A stretch of 64,000 nucleotides of DNA, taken from NCBI GenBank assembly GCA_019426215.1, contig CM033402.1, positions 2,046,001 to 2,110,000 of the forward strand. The letters run 5' to 3'. Under the pieces are notes generated by a model. That model worked only from the letters and a program-made list of their open reading frames with translations, was not told where the DNA came from and made no database searches. The position numbers were made by a program, and so were the translations under genes. Of the stretch, positions 23,095-35,164 are shown piece by piece; positions within the stretch are counted from its first letter, which is position 1; each line of letters starts with the position of its first letter. This DNA comes from Buddleja alternifolia (lineage: Eukaryota; Streptophyta; Magnoliopsida; Lamiales; Scrophulariaceae).

Positions 23095-24027
23095 ATGGCC
23101 AGCACCGAAGAGCCAATTCTCCACCACGAGCCTGCGGCGGAGCCGCCTGTCTCCGACGAGCCTGCGGCGGAGGAAGAGCCTCAGCAGAAATCAACCAAAG
23201 CGAAGAAAGAAGTGAAGGCGAAGACGACGACGAAGACGAAGAAAGTTCCTGCGCCGAGGAAGCGTACCTCGCCTACTCATCCTCCTTACTTCGAGGTAAC
23301 GAAATCGATACGAATTGATAGTTAATTCATCTTCATTTTGCGGATTTTGATTGAGATCTGAACATTTTTGTGTGTGTGTGTGTAGATGATTCAAGACGCG
23401 ATCGTGACGCTGAAGGATAGGACAGGATCGAGCCAGTACGCGATTTCGAAGTTCATCGAAGATAAGCAGAAGAATTTGCCGCCTAATTTCAAGAAGCTTT
23501 TGCTCGTTCAATTGAAGAAGTTCGTTTCTGCTGAGAAGCTGGTGAAGGTTAAGAGCTCGTATAAATTGCCGTCGGCTCGTTCTGCTAAGCCGGCTGCTGC
23601 GTCTGCTCCGGCGAAGAAGAAGGCGGCTCCAGCCGCGAAGCCGAAGCCGAAGGCCGCCGCTACGAAGGAGAAGAAGGTCGCTGTTTCCAAAGCCAAGCCT
23701 AAGGCTAAAGCGACCGCCGCTGCGAAAACGAAGGCGAAGCCAGCTGCGAAGAAGGCGGCTGCGAAGCCGAAGGCGGTTGCTCCTGTGAAGGCGAAGGCCG
23801 CACCGAAGAGGAAGGCGCCGGAGAAGGCGAAGGCGGAGAAGAAACCGGCGGCTAAGGTGGCGAGGACGTCAACGAGGTCAACTCCGGCGAGGAAGGCTGC
23901 GGCGGTGAAGAAGGCTCCGGTGGCGAAGAAGGCAGCTCCGGCGAAGAAGGCGGCGGCCAAGAGCGTGAAGCCGAAGTCGATCAAGTCTCCGGCTAAGAAG
24001 GCGGCCGCGAAGAAGGGAAAGAAGTGA
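23095..24027 (+). CDS. Linker histone H1
   Basis: The coding sequence is join(23095..23295, 23386..24027) and encodes 280 residues. The acidic/Ala-Pro N terminus is followed by the globular H15 domain (about residues 62-130), which starts HPPYFEMIQDAIVTLKDR and includes GSSQYAISKFIE. A long Lys/Ala/Pro tail rich in AKKKA, KPKAKA and PAKKA units then neutralises linker DNA. The 90-bp intron (GTAACG…GTGTAG) interrupts the globular domain right after HPPYFE, where plant H1 genes usually have one. I chose the ATG at 23095 (MASTEEP) over the in-frame one at 23047 because it gives the normal H1 start. The protein binds nucleosomes at the DNA entry/exit site and compacts chromatin. Confidence 0.95.
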
Positions 24028-26363
24028 TCGGAGGGGGGGTAGTTTGGGAAATCATGTTTGTTCTTAGGGACAGTATTGTAAATTTGTCAGGATATCCTTT
24101 AATGAGTTTAGCTACATTTATGTCCGTAGAGTATGATAGTATCAATTTCTTCTTTTTTGACCTTTTTTTCTTTTCTTTTTGGTCTTTAAGTCTTTGGAAT
24201 AGTTCTTAGATGTACCCATATAATGTTCAAATGCAATTTCGAAATGAATCAGTAGAGCTTTATCTTCGTCTTTTCTCTGTCATCTTTTTCATAAATTCGT
24301 CGATTTTATTTACAATTCCTGCGCATTATAGTTAGAGTCATGGGTGGCATGATGCTTTAATTTTAGGGGTAATAGTTAGGCGGTGTTTGCTGCATTTGTT
24401 ATAACATTAAGATGCATGAAATTGAAGTTTGACGATTTTACATTGTAGATTATGAAGGAACATTTCTTATATTGTTGAATTTGGTATCGACTCTCGTTAA
24501 TGCAGCTGAAACGCAGCTGTATATATTCCCTTGTAAACTATGGAGAAGCATTTGGTGCCTGGATACACAGTAGGCTTGTCATGAAGTTTGGAGAAACATG
24601 CCGGCTGTGTTCTTAAGGTGATTTCGGATGTCAAGTAATTATATATGTTTTTGGCATTCAATTACCAACTAGTTTAATATGCCTTTACGGTGTTGTGTGA
24701 TTGCATACAACCTTCTTGGGCTAGGAAAAAATTGTTTCTAATGCTTGCAAATAACTACTTTATTCATTATTTGGCATTCATTGGTTTCTTTTGCGCTCTA
24801 ACCTTCTTTCCATCTTTATCATTTGCTCTCCGAGCTCAGTAATTCAAACATGTGCTCATGATGACTTTATTGCCTAACTTAGCACATTGTTAACTAGTGA
24901 AATGCGCTTGTAGAAATTTACCGTCTTTATTCTATCTGTGGTAACTTGACTTCTTCGGATGAAATTTTCCGTGTGAATAAGATGCACGTTTCAGCGATTA
25001 TACAGGGTCCATGTGGTGTGTTAATTTTTGTCCATGTTTGCTGATAACTAGTACCTCAACTATTGTGGCAGTTGTATGCCAGAAATTCAAACCGTCTTCT
25101 CGCAGCTTCTTCCAAGTGTTCGATATTGTCTTTTTTTTCATTTGCTATAGCAATTTCCTTGAGGTTAGCTAATATAAGGTGAGATTTTATACTTCGTTTC
25201 GCTCCGTTTAGAATAGAAAAATAAGGGAAAGTTCCAGTGAATGTGAATTGATAATTGCTAGATTTTCATTCTTCGTGTAGTTCATGGTAAATGTTTGGGG
25301 AACTCTTGCCGTCTTCACACATTTATATCTTATATCTTTGTTGTATTTTACTACCAAGAGCTGCTTCTCTATTTGGATCTTTATTCATGGTCACATTTCC
25401 TAGCTTTTGATTAGAACATAGAGAAAACATCAGCCTTCTATCTCTTGTTGACTAGCTAGCCATGCCGTGAGGCCTAGGGATATTAAATGTCTGACTTGAA
25501 ATTATGTGATTTTTATTTTTATTTGAAGCTTGATAACTGGACTCGGATGCAAGGCATGTTCAATTTTTAGGAACTTCTGTTGTGGAAACAAGCATACAGT
25601 CATTTTGTTAGTTAAATAAATCTTTTGTCACCATCCTTATAGATGAAACAATTTTGACAAGTTGATCATGAATTTAATGCTGTTTGTCGACGTCTACAGG
25701 ACAATAATTGCAACCAGATTAAGCTGGAAGGGTTCACGCAGTAATGTTTGGCTATAACTGGGAGGTTTCTTTCACTCTGGCACGTATCCGTCACTTTTGG
25801 CAACGATTGCAGATCTCATCATGTCCTTCAGTTGGGCATTATTACTCAGGTTTATCCAACATATTTAAACTTTCCTTTTGTGCTGCATGTTCTGCCTTTC
25901 ACTATTTTAATGCTACTGCTGTTGGTCTTTATCCTCATCAAAGTGTTGTGATTCTAGACGCCTGCTTTTATGGTGCACCTTTCTGGGTATAGTGGAAAAC
26001 GTGAAACTAAAAGCAAAAACTAGCCGACTGGTTGCACCTGAAGAAAATCCTAAACGATCTAACTTGATTAATGAGATACAATACTAGTGACACTGACAGC
26101 ATTCATGGGGTTTTGCTACTAAGTTTACAGAATGGCCTATATAAAAAGCCTGCTACAATATTTTCCCCTACCGTATTAGCAGCATGTACCTCATTTCCAA
26201 CTAACTCGTATATAAAAAAATGTTCTCTGAAGTCATATCATAGTAAAGTTTTAAGTAATTGATATGTAATGTTGAGAACTCCACCGGACCTCATCTCCTG
26301 TTGATCCACCATCTCTCATGGATGCCTCAGGTGCAATGTTTTCTTGATTGTCAATGTGTCAAA
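24028..26363. other. Intergenic stretch between H1 and the NADKc-like gene
   Basis: The first 200 bp are the H1 3' UTR. The rest is of moderate AT content with short ORFs only. I recognise no gene, RNA or repeat in it. Confidence 0.5.
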
Positions 26364-29300
26364 TCACTCTCTTAATCTCAGTCTCTCAACATTTTGAATG
26401 GAACACTTGAGTTCTTTCTGAATGTTCAACCTTGAAGGTGACAGAACTATGTCTTTCCAGACAGACCCTGGTTCAAAAGCTGGATGTGGACGTTTGTAGA
26501 GCTCGAATATTGAATCTGCTTCGTTATTCAATCTGCCTACCATTTTCAAACATTTTATTTCATCAGGGTCAACCAACAAATTCTTGTCCTTGTCTTTCCA
26601 TCCTATTAACTTCACAACCATAATACCTGTGTTAGTATCTAGTTATACCTTTGAAGGAACATCATGACATATAAGAACAATCGGTACAAGTTGCCTAAGG
26701 TTGCGTTTGGATGAAGGATCTGGATTTAGGAGAATGATTTGATTAAGGATATAAATAACTTCATATTAGGTGGATCAGAAATCCACTATAATGACTTAAA
26801 AAATAGCTCAAAATGGAAGCTCAAGGTTTTGATTCCTTAGAGCTCCAGATTCATCCATCCGAATACAACCTTAGTGTGAACAAACATCTTGAGATGGGTT
26901 ACTTGTGCCCATCCGTAGTTATTAGCTTCAGTTCTAACTTCTAAGCTTAATTAGATGACTAAATTGTTTGAAAACTTAACAAAGAGAGGTAAATTGTACC
27001 TTAGGAGGGCCTTCAAGTGCATTAGTACTGTACAATCGAGCATTGTCTACTAATTGGCAGTATGTAATGAATGCATCTGCAAATCTCTTGTGCGATTTTA
27101 GCTGCGAGTTCACCCTCACTGCCCTTCTACATATTAAAGCTCTCCTGTGAAAGAAGCAAAGACAAAATATCACTTTGGAATTGCTTTAAATATGATCTTT
27201 TTTGTGGTACCCTCAAAAATAAGTTTTTTGCAGTTTTATTCGTTGATATTTACGCATCAAGAAAATATATGGTCGTAATATCTGGTTTGCCATTGAGTGA
27301 AAGCTGATGATGGATAATTTAGAATTATACCTTATTCCTCTAATAACGGCTAAATAAGCATCACAAACAACTCCAACCAACTCTATTCTGTATGGCCTTC
27401 TCTTCTTATTCCCATCCTGTTGTTGTTCTTCATCAATTTGTTCCCAGTAGTTTTCAGTAACAACTCCATTTTCATCTGTTTTGTAACCGTTTCCCATGCG
27501 GTACCGGCGGCGGTGAACATTCCTGGCCATGGTTATTGTCTGCACAACAAATGGGACCCATGAGAGGGTCCCATCCATGATCACATCTCGCCCTTCATTC
27601 AGCGCAGTTACAAGGAGGGACGATGCTGCGTCTGTAGATGATTGGTGCACCTACAACATGTAAGTAGGCTATCATATAGTTCATATTTTCTTTTAAATAT
27701 GAAGTTATAGTGAAAACTCTGGAAAATTGTGATTATTCACACTTTCTTTTTTTTAATTTTGGTTGTGATTATTCACACTACTTTGCATTCCCTCCTTTTT
27801 TTCGCATCTCTCTCTCATGTGGGAGAATTTTGTTGAATCACATAGTGTGGGCTTCTTAGGAGGTGGAGGACATTCATGACCCTCCATATGGTATGCCACA
27901 TGGGCCCATCATAAATTAACGATTATGATTGTCTCAAGATTTGGAGTCCCGGGACCTCCTAGAAACCACAGAATGGGGTGGGGTTGGTAATGAAAGGTGG
28001 CAGAGATGCATTACCAGTTCAGCAGTGTGAAGCATGTCATGATGTCCCCTGGAGCTAAGTGCTTTATATATGACATCAGACTCTTTGAATGCATCCGCCT
28101 CTATCACAACAGCATTTCCTGATGCTCCAGCCCAAAATGGTCTGTTCCACAAAGGTTTCTAACTTCATTAACCAACATTCGCGCTAGACATTTTACTTGA
28201 CAATGGAATTTATATTAACTCTTAAAATGATTTCATTTTTGGATTGCAATATAATTTTCTCCTTTTTGCAGGTAATAGTGATTCATTAAAGGTCTTCGGA
28301 CTTCAAGTTTGAGTACAATCACAACCATTTGAATATGGTAAATTCTACATGAATAGTTTTGAGTGTACATGGACTTGGAGTCTTGAGAGCTTATAAGAAT
28401 GACCCTGCAGTTTATAGTACATGATGATGTTTTTCTTACTCTTTGAGGATGTCCTTTAGCACAGTACTTTTACCAGCCCCCATCCCACCACCCATTAGAA
28501 GGAGGACCGGGCTTCGGTCTTTATGAGCCATGGGAACCATCACATCTGTGCATTGTGAATCATCAAGGGATACAAGTCCAATGGCTTTCATCTCCTCCAC
28601 TAATGTGTTGAACACTCTAGCCACCTTCAGGTTCTTCGTCACCCTTTCAAATCTTTGTTCTCTTTATTGCAGGAAAAATGGAGGAAGAATTATATACTTA
28701 CATATAGAATCCTATCACTGAATACTGTTTGCTTTAGTGTGTATAGTAATAAAAACTTGGATTTTCCGAAGATATTTTGCATTTTCTTGATTCGATGAAA
28801 ATGCTACTTATATAGAAAGATCTACCTTGTGGCTGCCATTACAATGTGCTTAAGCTTCTTTTTCGGCTCAGATTCAGCTCCTAGGACCTGAATTACATGT
28901 TAAATAGTCAATTTTAATTAAAAATTTCGCGTGAAATGTGATTGCTGATTGGGCTTAGCCTATAGAGTTTGTGGCCTTGAATAACATGCCTGACTGATCA
29001 TATAAGGAGCATGCCTCCAGTGAAAGGCAAAGTAACTTAGGATGCATCTTTCAAACTCTTCAACCATTTTTATGAAGAGGGAATCTGCATCTTGTTCACT
29101 TGCAAAATATTCGTAAATGTCATTTTCGCACCCTTCGGCTTTGCTGATATAATTAGAAGCTAACTTGCAAAGATTTGGGCACTCCCTTTTATCCATGAAC
29201 CCCATTTGTCTGGCTGTTCATACACATGCACAAACACAATATGTGTGAGAAACACTGATAAAGATATAAGATAAACCTAGGAGTCCCATGACTCCAGTTC

Positions 29301-29840
29301 ACGATCTGATTGCTATAGTGGATATGGGATTCCCACACGAATAGTTTTGATGTCTCGGGACTTTGAGCCCCATGAGTTGCATCCATGGTGATGTGAGTCG
29401 GTGAGAGAATAGTAATTGCATATACACACATATAGACGAAATGTGACATCCCAGACATCACTTTAACAATTCTTCTATGCATGTGATGTGAAATATACAT
29501 ATGACGTTACCAATAACGTGAAGGATTCGACATATTATTACCTACATAGTGAGAGAACCTTTCGATGTCTAAAACCTGGCCGGTGTCGGAAACTTTTATT
29601 CGGGGCACAATTCGTTGATCTCTTGTTCTCTTGAGTCGATAACGCACAGCTGCTGCTATGATTAATCCGATGGAGGAGGTTATAAGGATTTGTGTACATG
29701 AGGGATTGATATAATCTGGTGAAGGAGAAAATAAACCGTATATTAATAATTTATGTACAGCAATATTAAATTCTTATTTCTCGAAACATTTTGAGAATCG
29801 AAGAATGATCAATGTACGTAAATCTTTACCTTTTTGCATG
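26364..29840 (-). CDS. Calmodulin-dependent NAD kinase (NADKc) / zeta-toxin-fold P-loop kinase family protein
   Basis: The coding sequence is complement(join(26364..26609, 27000..27144, 27331..27650, 28015..28141, 28440..28652, 28826..28887, 28990..29213, 29542..29715, 29831..29840)), giving 506 residues with frame kept at every junction. A membrane segment (about residues 12-27, ILITSSIGLIIAAAV) sits at the N terminus. Walker A is GGGMGAGKST at about residues 211-220, followed by VVIEADAFKE and GRDVIMDGTLSW, the zeta-toxin-like core. Arabidopsis NADKc (At1g04280) phosphorylates NAD to NADP under calcium/calmodulin and feeds the elicitor oxidative burst; paralogues share the fold, so the exact member is uncertain. 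The first coding exon is only 10 nt, and the intron after residue 136 has a GC donor (CAG/GCATGT). No calmodulin site could be confirmed. Confidence 0.85.
26699..26870. mobile_element. Small foldback MITE in the last intron of the NADKc-like gene
   Basis: CTAAGGTTGCGTTTGGATG at the left is mirrored by CATCCGAATACAACCTTAG at the right, and the inner arms (GATCTGGA / TCCAGATTCATC) also pair. It lies in the 390-bp intron between the last two exons, so it is transcribed within the pre-mRNA. Confidence 0.65.
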
Positions 29841-31988
29841 TTTTCTTCAATGAAAGGGGATTTTGCCGTTTGATTTGGAGAATTGCAGGTAATGAATGCG
29901 TGTGTTTTGGTTGTTTTGTTGATGGGAATACTATTGTTGTGACTTGTGGATATCCCAAATTAACATGTGTTTGGTAAAAGTAAAAGCAAGTGAATTATAT
30001 TTGAGTTTGGCGGAATTAGATTCGACTTTCGAGTTTGGATTTCCGGTGCCTTTGGTAAAATGGGAAGCGATGAAAAGGAAAATTATTTTCTTCTCGCATC
30101 CTAACTTCTTATATATATATGTGTCACATGTCTGCGTGTAATATAGAATATTATATATTTGTATTACAAATGATTTGGATTGATTTTTATATTCTTGATT
30201 TCTTTTGATTATACTAAATGTACGATAATATCAAATTAGAGTAGATGATAATGCCGATAAAAGTCCACATTAATAGCTAGGTAGCAAATATATATTCTTT
30301 GAAACTTATTGATATTAGGTATCCGGACTTATGCAATGTCCATTATTTTGTTATAATTATATATCTTAATTATAAGACATGTTCCTTTTTTTTGGCTTTG
30401 TTTTCTGCTCTTAAATTACACTTAGACAAAGATTACGAAATACATATTTATTTGTTCAAAACGAAAATTCAGTAAGATGTAATCTTCAATTTTGTTGCTT
30501 TTCCTCTTCAATTTCTCCTAAATCCTATATCTAAATGAAGCTTTAATGATTATATACATGTTACAACAAAACCATTCCAACATCAAGTCTATAATCCTAA
30601 AAGTAATCGAGTAACCTTTTGATAAGATAACTTATTTATAGTTATGAAATTGTAGTAGTAGTTAAAACTTAAAAGAAACAACAATTTCAATTATCTTATT
30701 AAACTATCCTGGGTTTGACAAAAAACTCATTGAAGAGGGCCGAGGAGTGCACTCTTTTCAAAACTGTGGACCTTGTTACAAATTTTAAAAGAAAGAGTCC
30801 CAATTTTCCAAAATCATACAAGTAGGAGGGCTAAAGAGAAATTATCCAAACTTCGTTCAACGCTGCTCTTTCTATATATGGGGCTAGTTATGGCTACCAG
30901 GGATGAGTGCTGCATCAGTTTGGGGTTGGGCTTTGTTTTTAGAAAGGAAAGCACGTTGATCATGGATGTCAACTTGCACTGGCTTCTAGAGACGGAGTCG
31001 GGAGGGTTGTGACGACACCCCCTGAAAAAACAATAGATTAAAATTATCACGCTTTGCACCTCTTTTTTTTATATCGACCTCCGAATTCGAATCCTGGCTC
31101 CATCTCTGTTGGCTTGTGTTGTATTGATAGATTTCCACCAGTACATGGCTATGTTAAATTGTGGTTTGACAATCTCGTAGCTTGTCCTTGTTATTTATAA
31201 TGAGTTTTGAGTGATGGGAACGCCTTGTACACCAAGGATGTTAACAATCTAGTGTTAGGGTGCAAACAAGCCAAGCTTGAGCCCTTAAGCCTCAAACATG
31301 GGCCCGACTGAGTTCAAAATAAAATATATATATATATATCATGATAATATTAAATTCGACATGAATATATGTATATATCTTTTATTTTTTTGGTCGCGAC
31401 TAGGAAAACAAGTATAATTGAGTTCGAGCTAAAAAAAAATAAAAAATATATATATATGTTTATATATTTTATTATATATATCATGACGAATATTAAATAT
31501 GTCCTATATATATATATACAAGCTAGCGAGCTGGTGAAGAGGTATAATTGAGCCCAAACTCAGCTCATTACGCTTTGATTCAAGCTCAAAAAACTCTAAT
31601 CCAGTTCCTCGCGAGCCGGCTCGACTCAATATCCCCTAATACACTTTTTTTTTGGTAAGTAATATCCCCTACACACACACCCCAAAAAGTAAGGAAAAAT
31701 AAAATATAAACTGGAATATAGCAGAAGAGTGAATGCGAACTACTTCAAATGCTCCTTCAAGACCTTTTCATCACCTCCAATTTAAAATATTGATCTTGAC
31801 AATGCAACTAAAGCACCAACATATGGCAACTTCAATACTCCAAGTACTCTGCAACTACTTAGAAGTCTACATGCAGAACTAACCAACCCATTTAATAAAT
31901 AAAAATAGAAAAGCCAACATAACTAATTCTCAAAGAGACCTCTTTACAGGGAAAAGAATATACCTGCAAATATTACGATCAGCAAAAT
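29841..31988. other. Intergenic stretch with TA-rich microsatellites
   Basis: It is the shared upstream/downstream space between two - strand genes. Repeated (TA)n runs occur at 31325-31520. The ORFs at 29944 and 30773 show no domain or codon bias, and I see nothing else. Confidence 0.5.
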
Positions 31989-34328
31989 CTATATAGGCGT
32001 TGCACACGTCGTTCTAAAATGTCCCGTCTGGTAACACCGACTACACCTCACAACCCTCTTCACCTGACTCCTATCTCCACTTTGAGACCTTCTTTTCCTT
32101 GGCTGCCCGGGTGGCCTCAACGACTTTGGCGGGTTCACAACAACAGCCAACACAAGATCATCACCTTGTGTCTCTCCAGTCATTTCCTGCCAAAATGTTC
32201 TATCAGGAATAGGATGTATTGTCTGAGAATACGCCTTCCTATAAGTAGCCACTGTAAAACAACTCTCGGTAAACCTATGAACATTCTGTCTGCAAGAAAG
32301 GAGAGCCGCCACAGCATGAGAACATGGAAGCCCATATAGCTGCCACCCTCTACATAAGCAACATCGATTACGAATATCCACAATATTGGTTCCTTCGTGG
32401 GATATAACTTCGAATTCAGCTTCATTTGCACGAAGAACTTGAAACGTTCGTGCCTGTTCAAGAGCCTCAGAGACTCGCATTTCAGCAGATGGGACCAATA
32501 TAGATGTCCATTGCATGCTCGCTTCACGCCTCTCGTTGAACCAAGTCATGAGTTGCCGACGAATGCACTCCATCATTTGAACTATTGGGAGTCCGGAAGA
32601 TTCTAGAATCCAAGAATTTAATGATTCAATAATGTTGGCTGTTAGATGCCCGAAACGTGTTCCCTCGAAATGGGAACTGGCCCACAAGCGAGGTGGGACC
32701 CGTCGCACCCAATAAGCAGCATCTTGGGATATTTCTTCTATTTCCAGAATTTTGTTGTCAAATTCCGTGATGGTGAGAGCGTTTGCAGCTTCCCAGAGAA
32801 GGTTGACAAGAAGACTATTGTTGAACTCCTTCCGGAAGCTCTCAGTGAGATGAATCATGCAAAACCCATGAAAAGCCGTCGGGAAGTTCGATTCTACTGC
32901 ATCAACTATACTCTTCTGCCTATCGGACAAGATGGTAAGCCTCGGCATGTTCTCGGTGTTAGTCTCGAGAAGGTTATGCAGCTCGGAAAGGAACCACATC
33001 CATGTTTCATCGTTCTCTTCTTCAACAACACCAAATGCTAAAGGAAAGAGCGCGCCATCTCCATCAAAACCTGTGGCAAAAAGTAGGGTCCCAAGATACT
33101 TATTTTTCAGAACAGTCCTATCGAGTCCAATAAGTGGTCGACAAGCATTGAGAAAACCATATATAGATGCCTGATACGAAATAAAGAGGCGCTGGAAACT
33201 ATTGTCCATATGATTTACACAAACTGATGCAATACTCCCTGGATTTGTCCGTTTGATTTGGTTGCAGTATTGTGGCAAAAGGCGATAATCCTCTTCAAAT
33301 GAACCACGAAGAGCAGACATAAACCGCTCCTTCCCCCTCCATGCTTGCTTGTACGACAAAGTTATACCATGAACACGATGAATCTCCTCCAGTATCTCCT
33401 TTGGCTTGCAATGTGGGTTTTCCCTAAGGCTTTGTTCCACAGAACTAGCAACCCACTGAACCGAAGCTTGCTGGTGACCAAGATGAGCTATTCCACCACA
33501 TTTATGCTCTGAATGAATAGTCCTAATGGTGAAATTAGGAACACCTGGAAGCTTAGCGGCGTGAATTCGCCAAGGGCATCCATCACTCGCACATTTGGCT
33601 GTAAAACGAGTCTTGTCGGACTTCACTGTTTGTAACTCAAAATGCAAGGCAATCGCCAAGTCCCTCAATGCCCTACGACAACTCTTCACATCAGGGAACT
33701 CTTGACCAACAGTCAGTTCATGCACAGGAGCAGAAATCATGGTTCGAGATTGGACTATAGGAGTAGTGAACACAAATTCAGGCTGCTGAATGGAGAGATG
33801 GGGAGCAGAGAGGGCACCCATGCCAGGGTTCTGATGGACAATAAGCTCCAAATTTTCATCAATGTCATGGTTGTCCATAACAACCAAATCACTATTCTCT
33901 GAAAACCCCAATTCATCACCCTCTGAGGTAAGAGGCAATTGTCTATCATGATTGTCAGTGATACCATCATCTTGATTGATTCCTTTTTCTTCATTTTCAC
34001 CATTCAATACTTTTTCATCAACCACATCATACTTACTCTCATGATCGCTGCCTTGAGCATAATCATTATGATATTCACCATCTGGACCATGTGGAAGAGA
34101 CATTTCCTGGTCAACGGGAGCTAGAAAATAACCACGATCTATACTCTGTCCCAGATCTATCTCATTATCGTCCACTTGTCTCAAGTCCATATCAGGCTCA
34201 TGGTTTTGTCCCAATGTTTCTAAGGAGTGTCTCTGCTGAATCACCACATTATGCCCAAGACCAAAATGCGGCTCCTGAACTAGAGGCATATCTCGTCTTT
34301 GACTAACTACACTATTGTGATTCACCAT
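31989..34328 (-). CDS. MUSTANG-type (MUG, no PB1) domesticated Mutator transposase
   Basis: This single-exon 779-residue protein has an acidic N-terminal third and a MuDR-type DNA-binding region (about 203-278, with Cys-containing CASDGCPW and HSEHKC). The MULE transposase domain follows (about 395-575), with the catalytic triad apparently intact: D403 in GLDRT, D469 in LSDRQ and E568 in NIIES. C490xxH493 lies between the last two. A SWIM zinc finger spans about 656-671 (C-x-C…C-x-H), and a CCHC knuckle lies at 762-775. The length, order and lack of a PB1 domain match the MUSTANG A clade, whose Arabidopsis members (MUG1-type) affect growth, flowering and fertility. No terminal inverted repeats flank the gene, as expected of a host gene. 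Confidence 0.9.
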   Translation of the reverse strand: MVNHNSVVSQRRDMPLVQEPHFGLGHNVVIQQRHSLETLGQNHEPDMDLRQVDDNEIDLGQSIDRGYFLAPVDQEMSLPHGPDGEYHNDYAQGSDHESKYDVVDEKVLNGENEEKGINQDDGITDNHDRQLPLTSEGDELGFSENSDLVVMDNHDIDENLELIVHQNPGMGALSAPHLSIQQPEFVFTTPIVQSRTMISAPVHELTVGQEFPDVKSCRRALRDLAIALHFELQTVKSDKTRFTAKCASDGCPWRIHAAKLPGVPNFTIRTIHSEHKCGGIAHLGHQQASVQWVASSVEQSLRENPHCKPKEILEEIHRVHGITLSYKQAWRGKERFMSALRGSFEEDYRLLPQYCNQIKRTNPGSIASVCVNHMDNSFQRLFISYQASIYGFLNACRPLIGLDRTVLKNKYLGTLLFATGFDGDGALFPLAFGVVEEENDETWMWFLSELHNLLETNTENMPRLTILSDRQKSIVDAVESNFPTAFHGFCMIHLTESFRKEFNNSLLVNLLWEAANALTITEFDNKILEIEEISQDAAYWVRRVPPRLWASSHFEGTRFGHLTANIIESLNSWILESSGLPIVQMMECIRRQLMTWFNERREASMQWTSILVPSAEMRVSEALEQARTFQVLRANEAEFEVISHEGTNIVDIRNRCCLCRGWQLYGLPCSHAVAALLSCRQNVHRFTESCFTVATYRKAYSQTIHPIPDRTFWQEMTGETQGDDLVLAVVVNPPKSLRPPGQPRKRRSQSGDRSQVKRVVRCSRCYQTGHFRTTCATPI

Positions 34329-34390
34329 TTATCAAATAAAAACAGCTGAATGCTTTCTCTTCAATGTTTTCCTCAGCCTTCTCAATCTAA

Positions 34391-35064
34391 CTGTTAATAA
34401 AACCTAAATTCATTAACAACAAAGGGATGTCATCAACATTTTTTTTAAAAAAAACATCATATTAGCTCGAAGAGTAACATCGAACCAATCACAAGCGCAC
34501 AAGCTTCAAATAATTACACTAACAACTGGCATACAGAAAACAACCATCACATAACATCAACAAAGAAACCATTGAAAAGAAACACCAACACCAAATTACA
34601 AATCAAAATCTTAATTCACTGAACAGATAGCACGACCAAAATCGGAATCAATTCTCGGTAAATTTCGTACCCTAATCGATCGAGAAGAACAATAAAAAAT
34701 GAAATAACCACATAATTACTGAATCCCAAAAGGTTACAATTTAACAATTAATCGATCCAATACTCAAAAATCATGATTCTAAACCGCTCGAAGATTCAAA
34801 CAGCCTCGATTACATCGAAAAACGAATTTCAGACAGTAGCATGAGATGAACGAGAAAAAAAAATAAAAAAATTGAGCGGCAGCTGAATCAAGCAACTCGC
34901 AACAGCAAAATTAGGGTTTACATACAGATCGAAACACACACACATATATTAGACAAATTGTTTGAGTTTGATTTTTTTGGCGCGCAATATATTACATGTT
35001 GTTTGTATATATGTGTATATGTATATAGAGAGAGATATATATATGAGGAGATAATCGAAAATAC
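34391..35064 (-). other. Predicted 5' UTR intron of the MUSTANG gene
   Basis: On the - strand a donor (TTTTCAG/GTATTTTC) at 35064 and an acceptor (TTATTAACAG/TTAG) at 34391 would leave a spliced leader joining about 60 bp upstream of the start codon. A CT-rich tract (35149-35164 on the complement) further upstream suits a core promoter pyrimidine patch. This is inference from signals only. Confidence 0.4.
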
Positions 35065-35164
35065 CTGAAAAGATGAAGGGCAAAGGGAAGTGAGGGGCAG
35101 AGGCGAGGGGTATCGGAGATGTAGAAGGGCAAAATACAAAAGTCGGAAGAGAGAGAGAGAGAGG

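Noticed and set aside
23508..23984. Long - strand ORF (158 aa, Ala/Phe-rich)
   Set aside because: It is the antisense shadow of the Lys/Ala-rich histone H1 tail and has no domain.
26364..29840. Bacterial zeta toxin / toxin-antitoxin gene
   Set aside because: Walker A and fold resemble zeta toxins, but the intron-rich structure, N-terminal membrane segment and plant family mark it as NADKc-like.
32019..34306. Several + strand ORFs of 60-131 aa
   Set aside because: They overlap the MUSTANG gene on the opposite strand and show no family resemblance.
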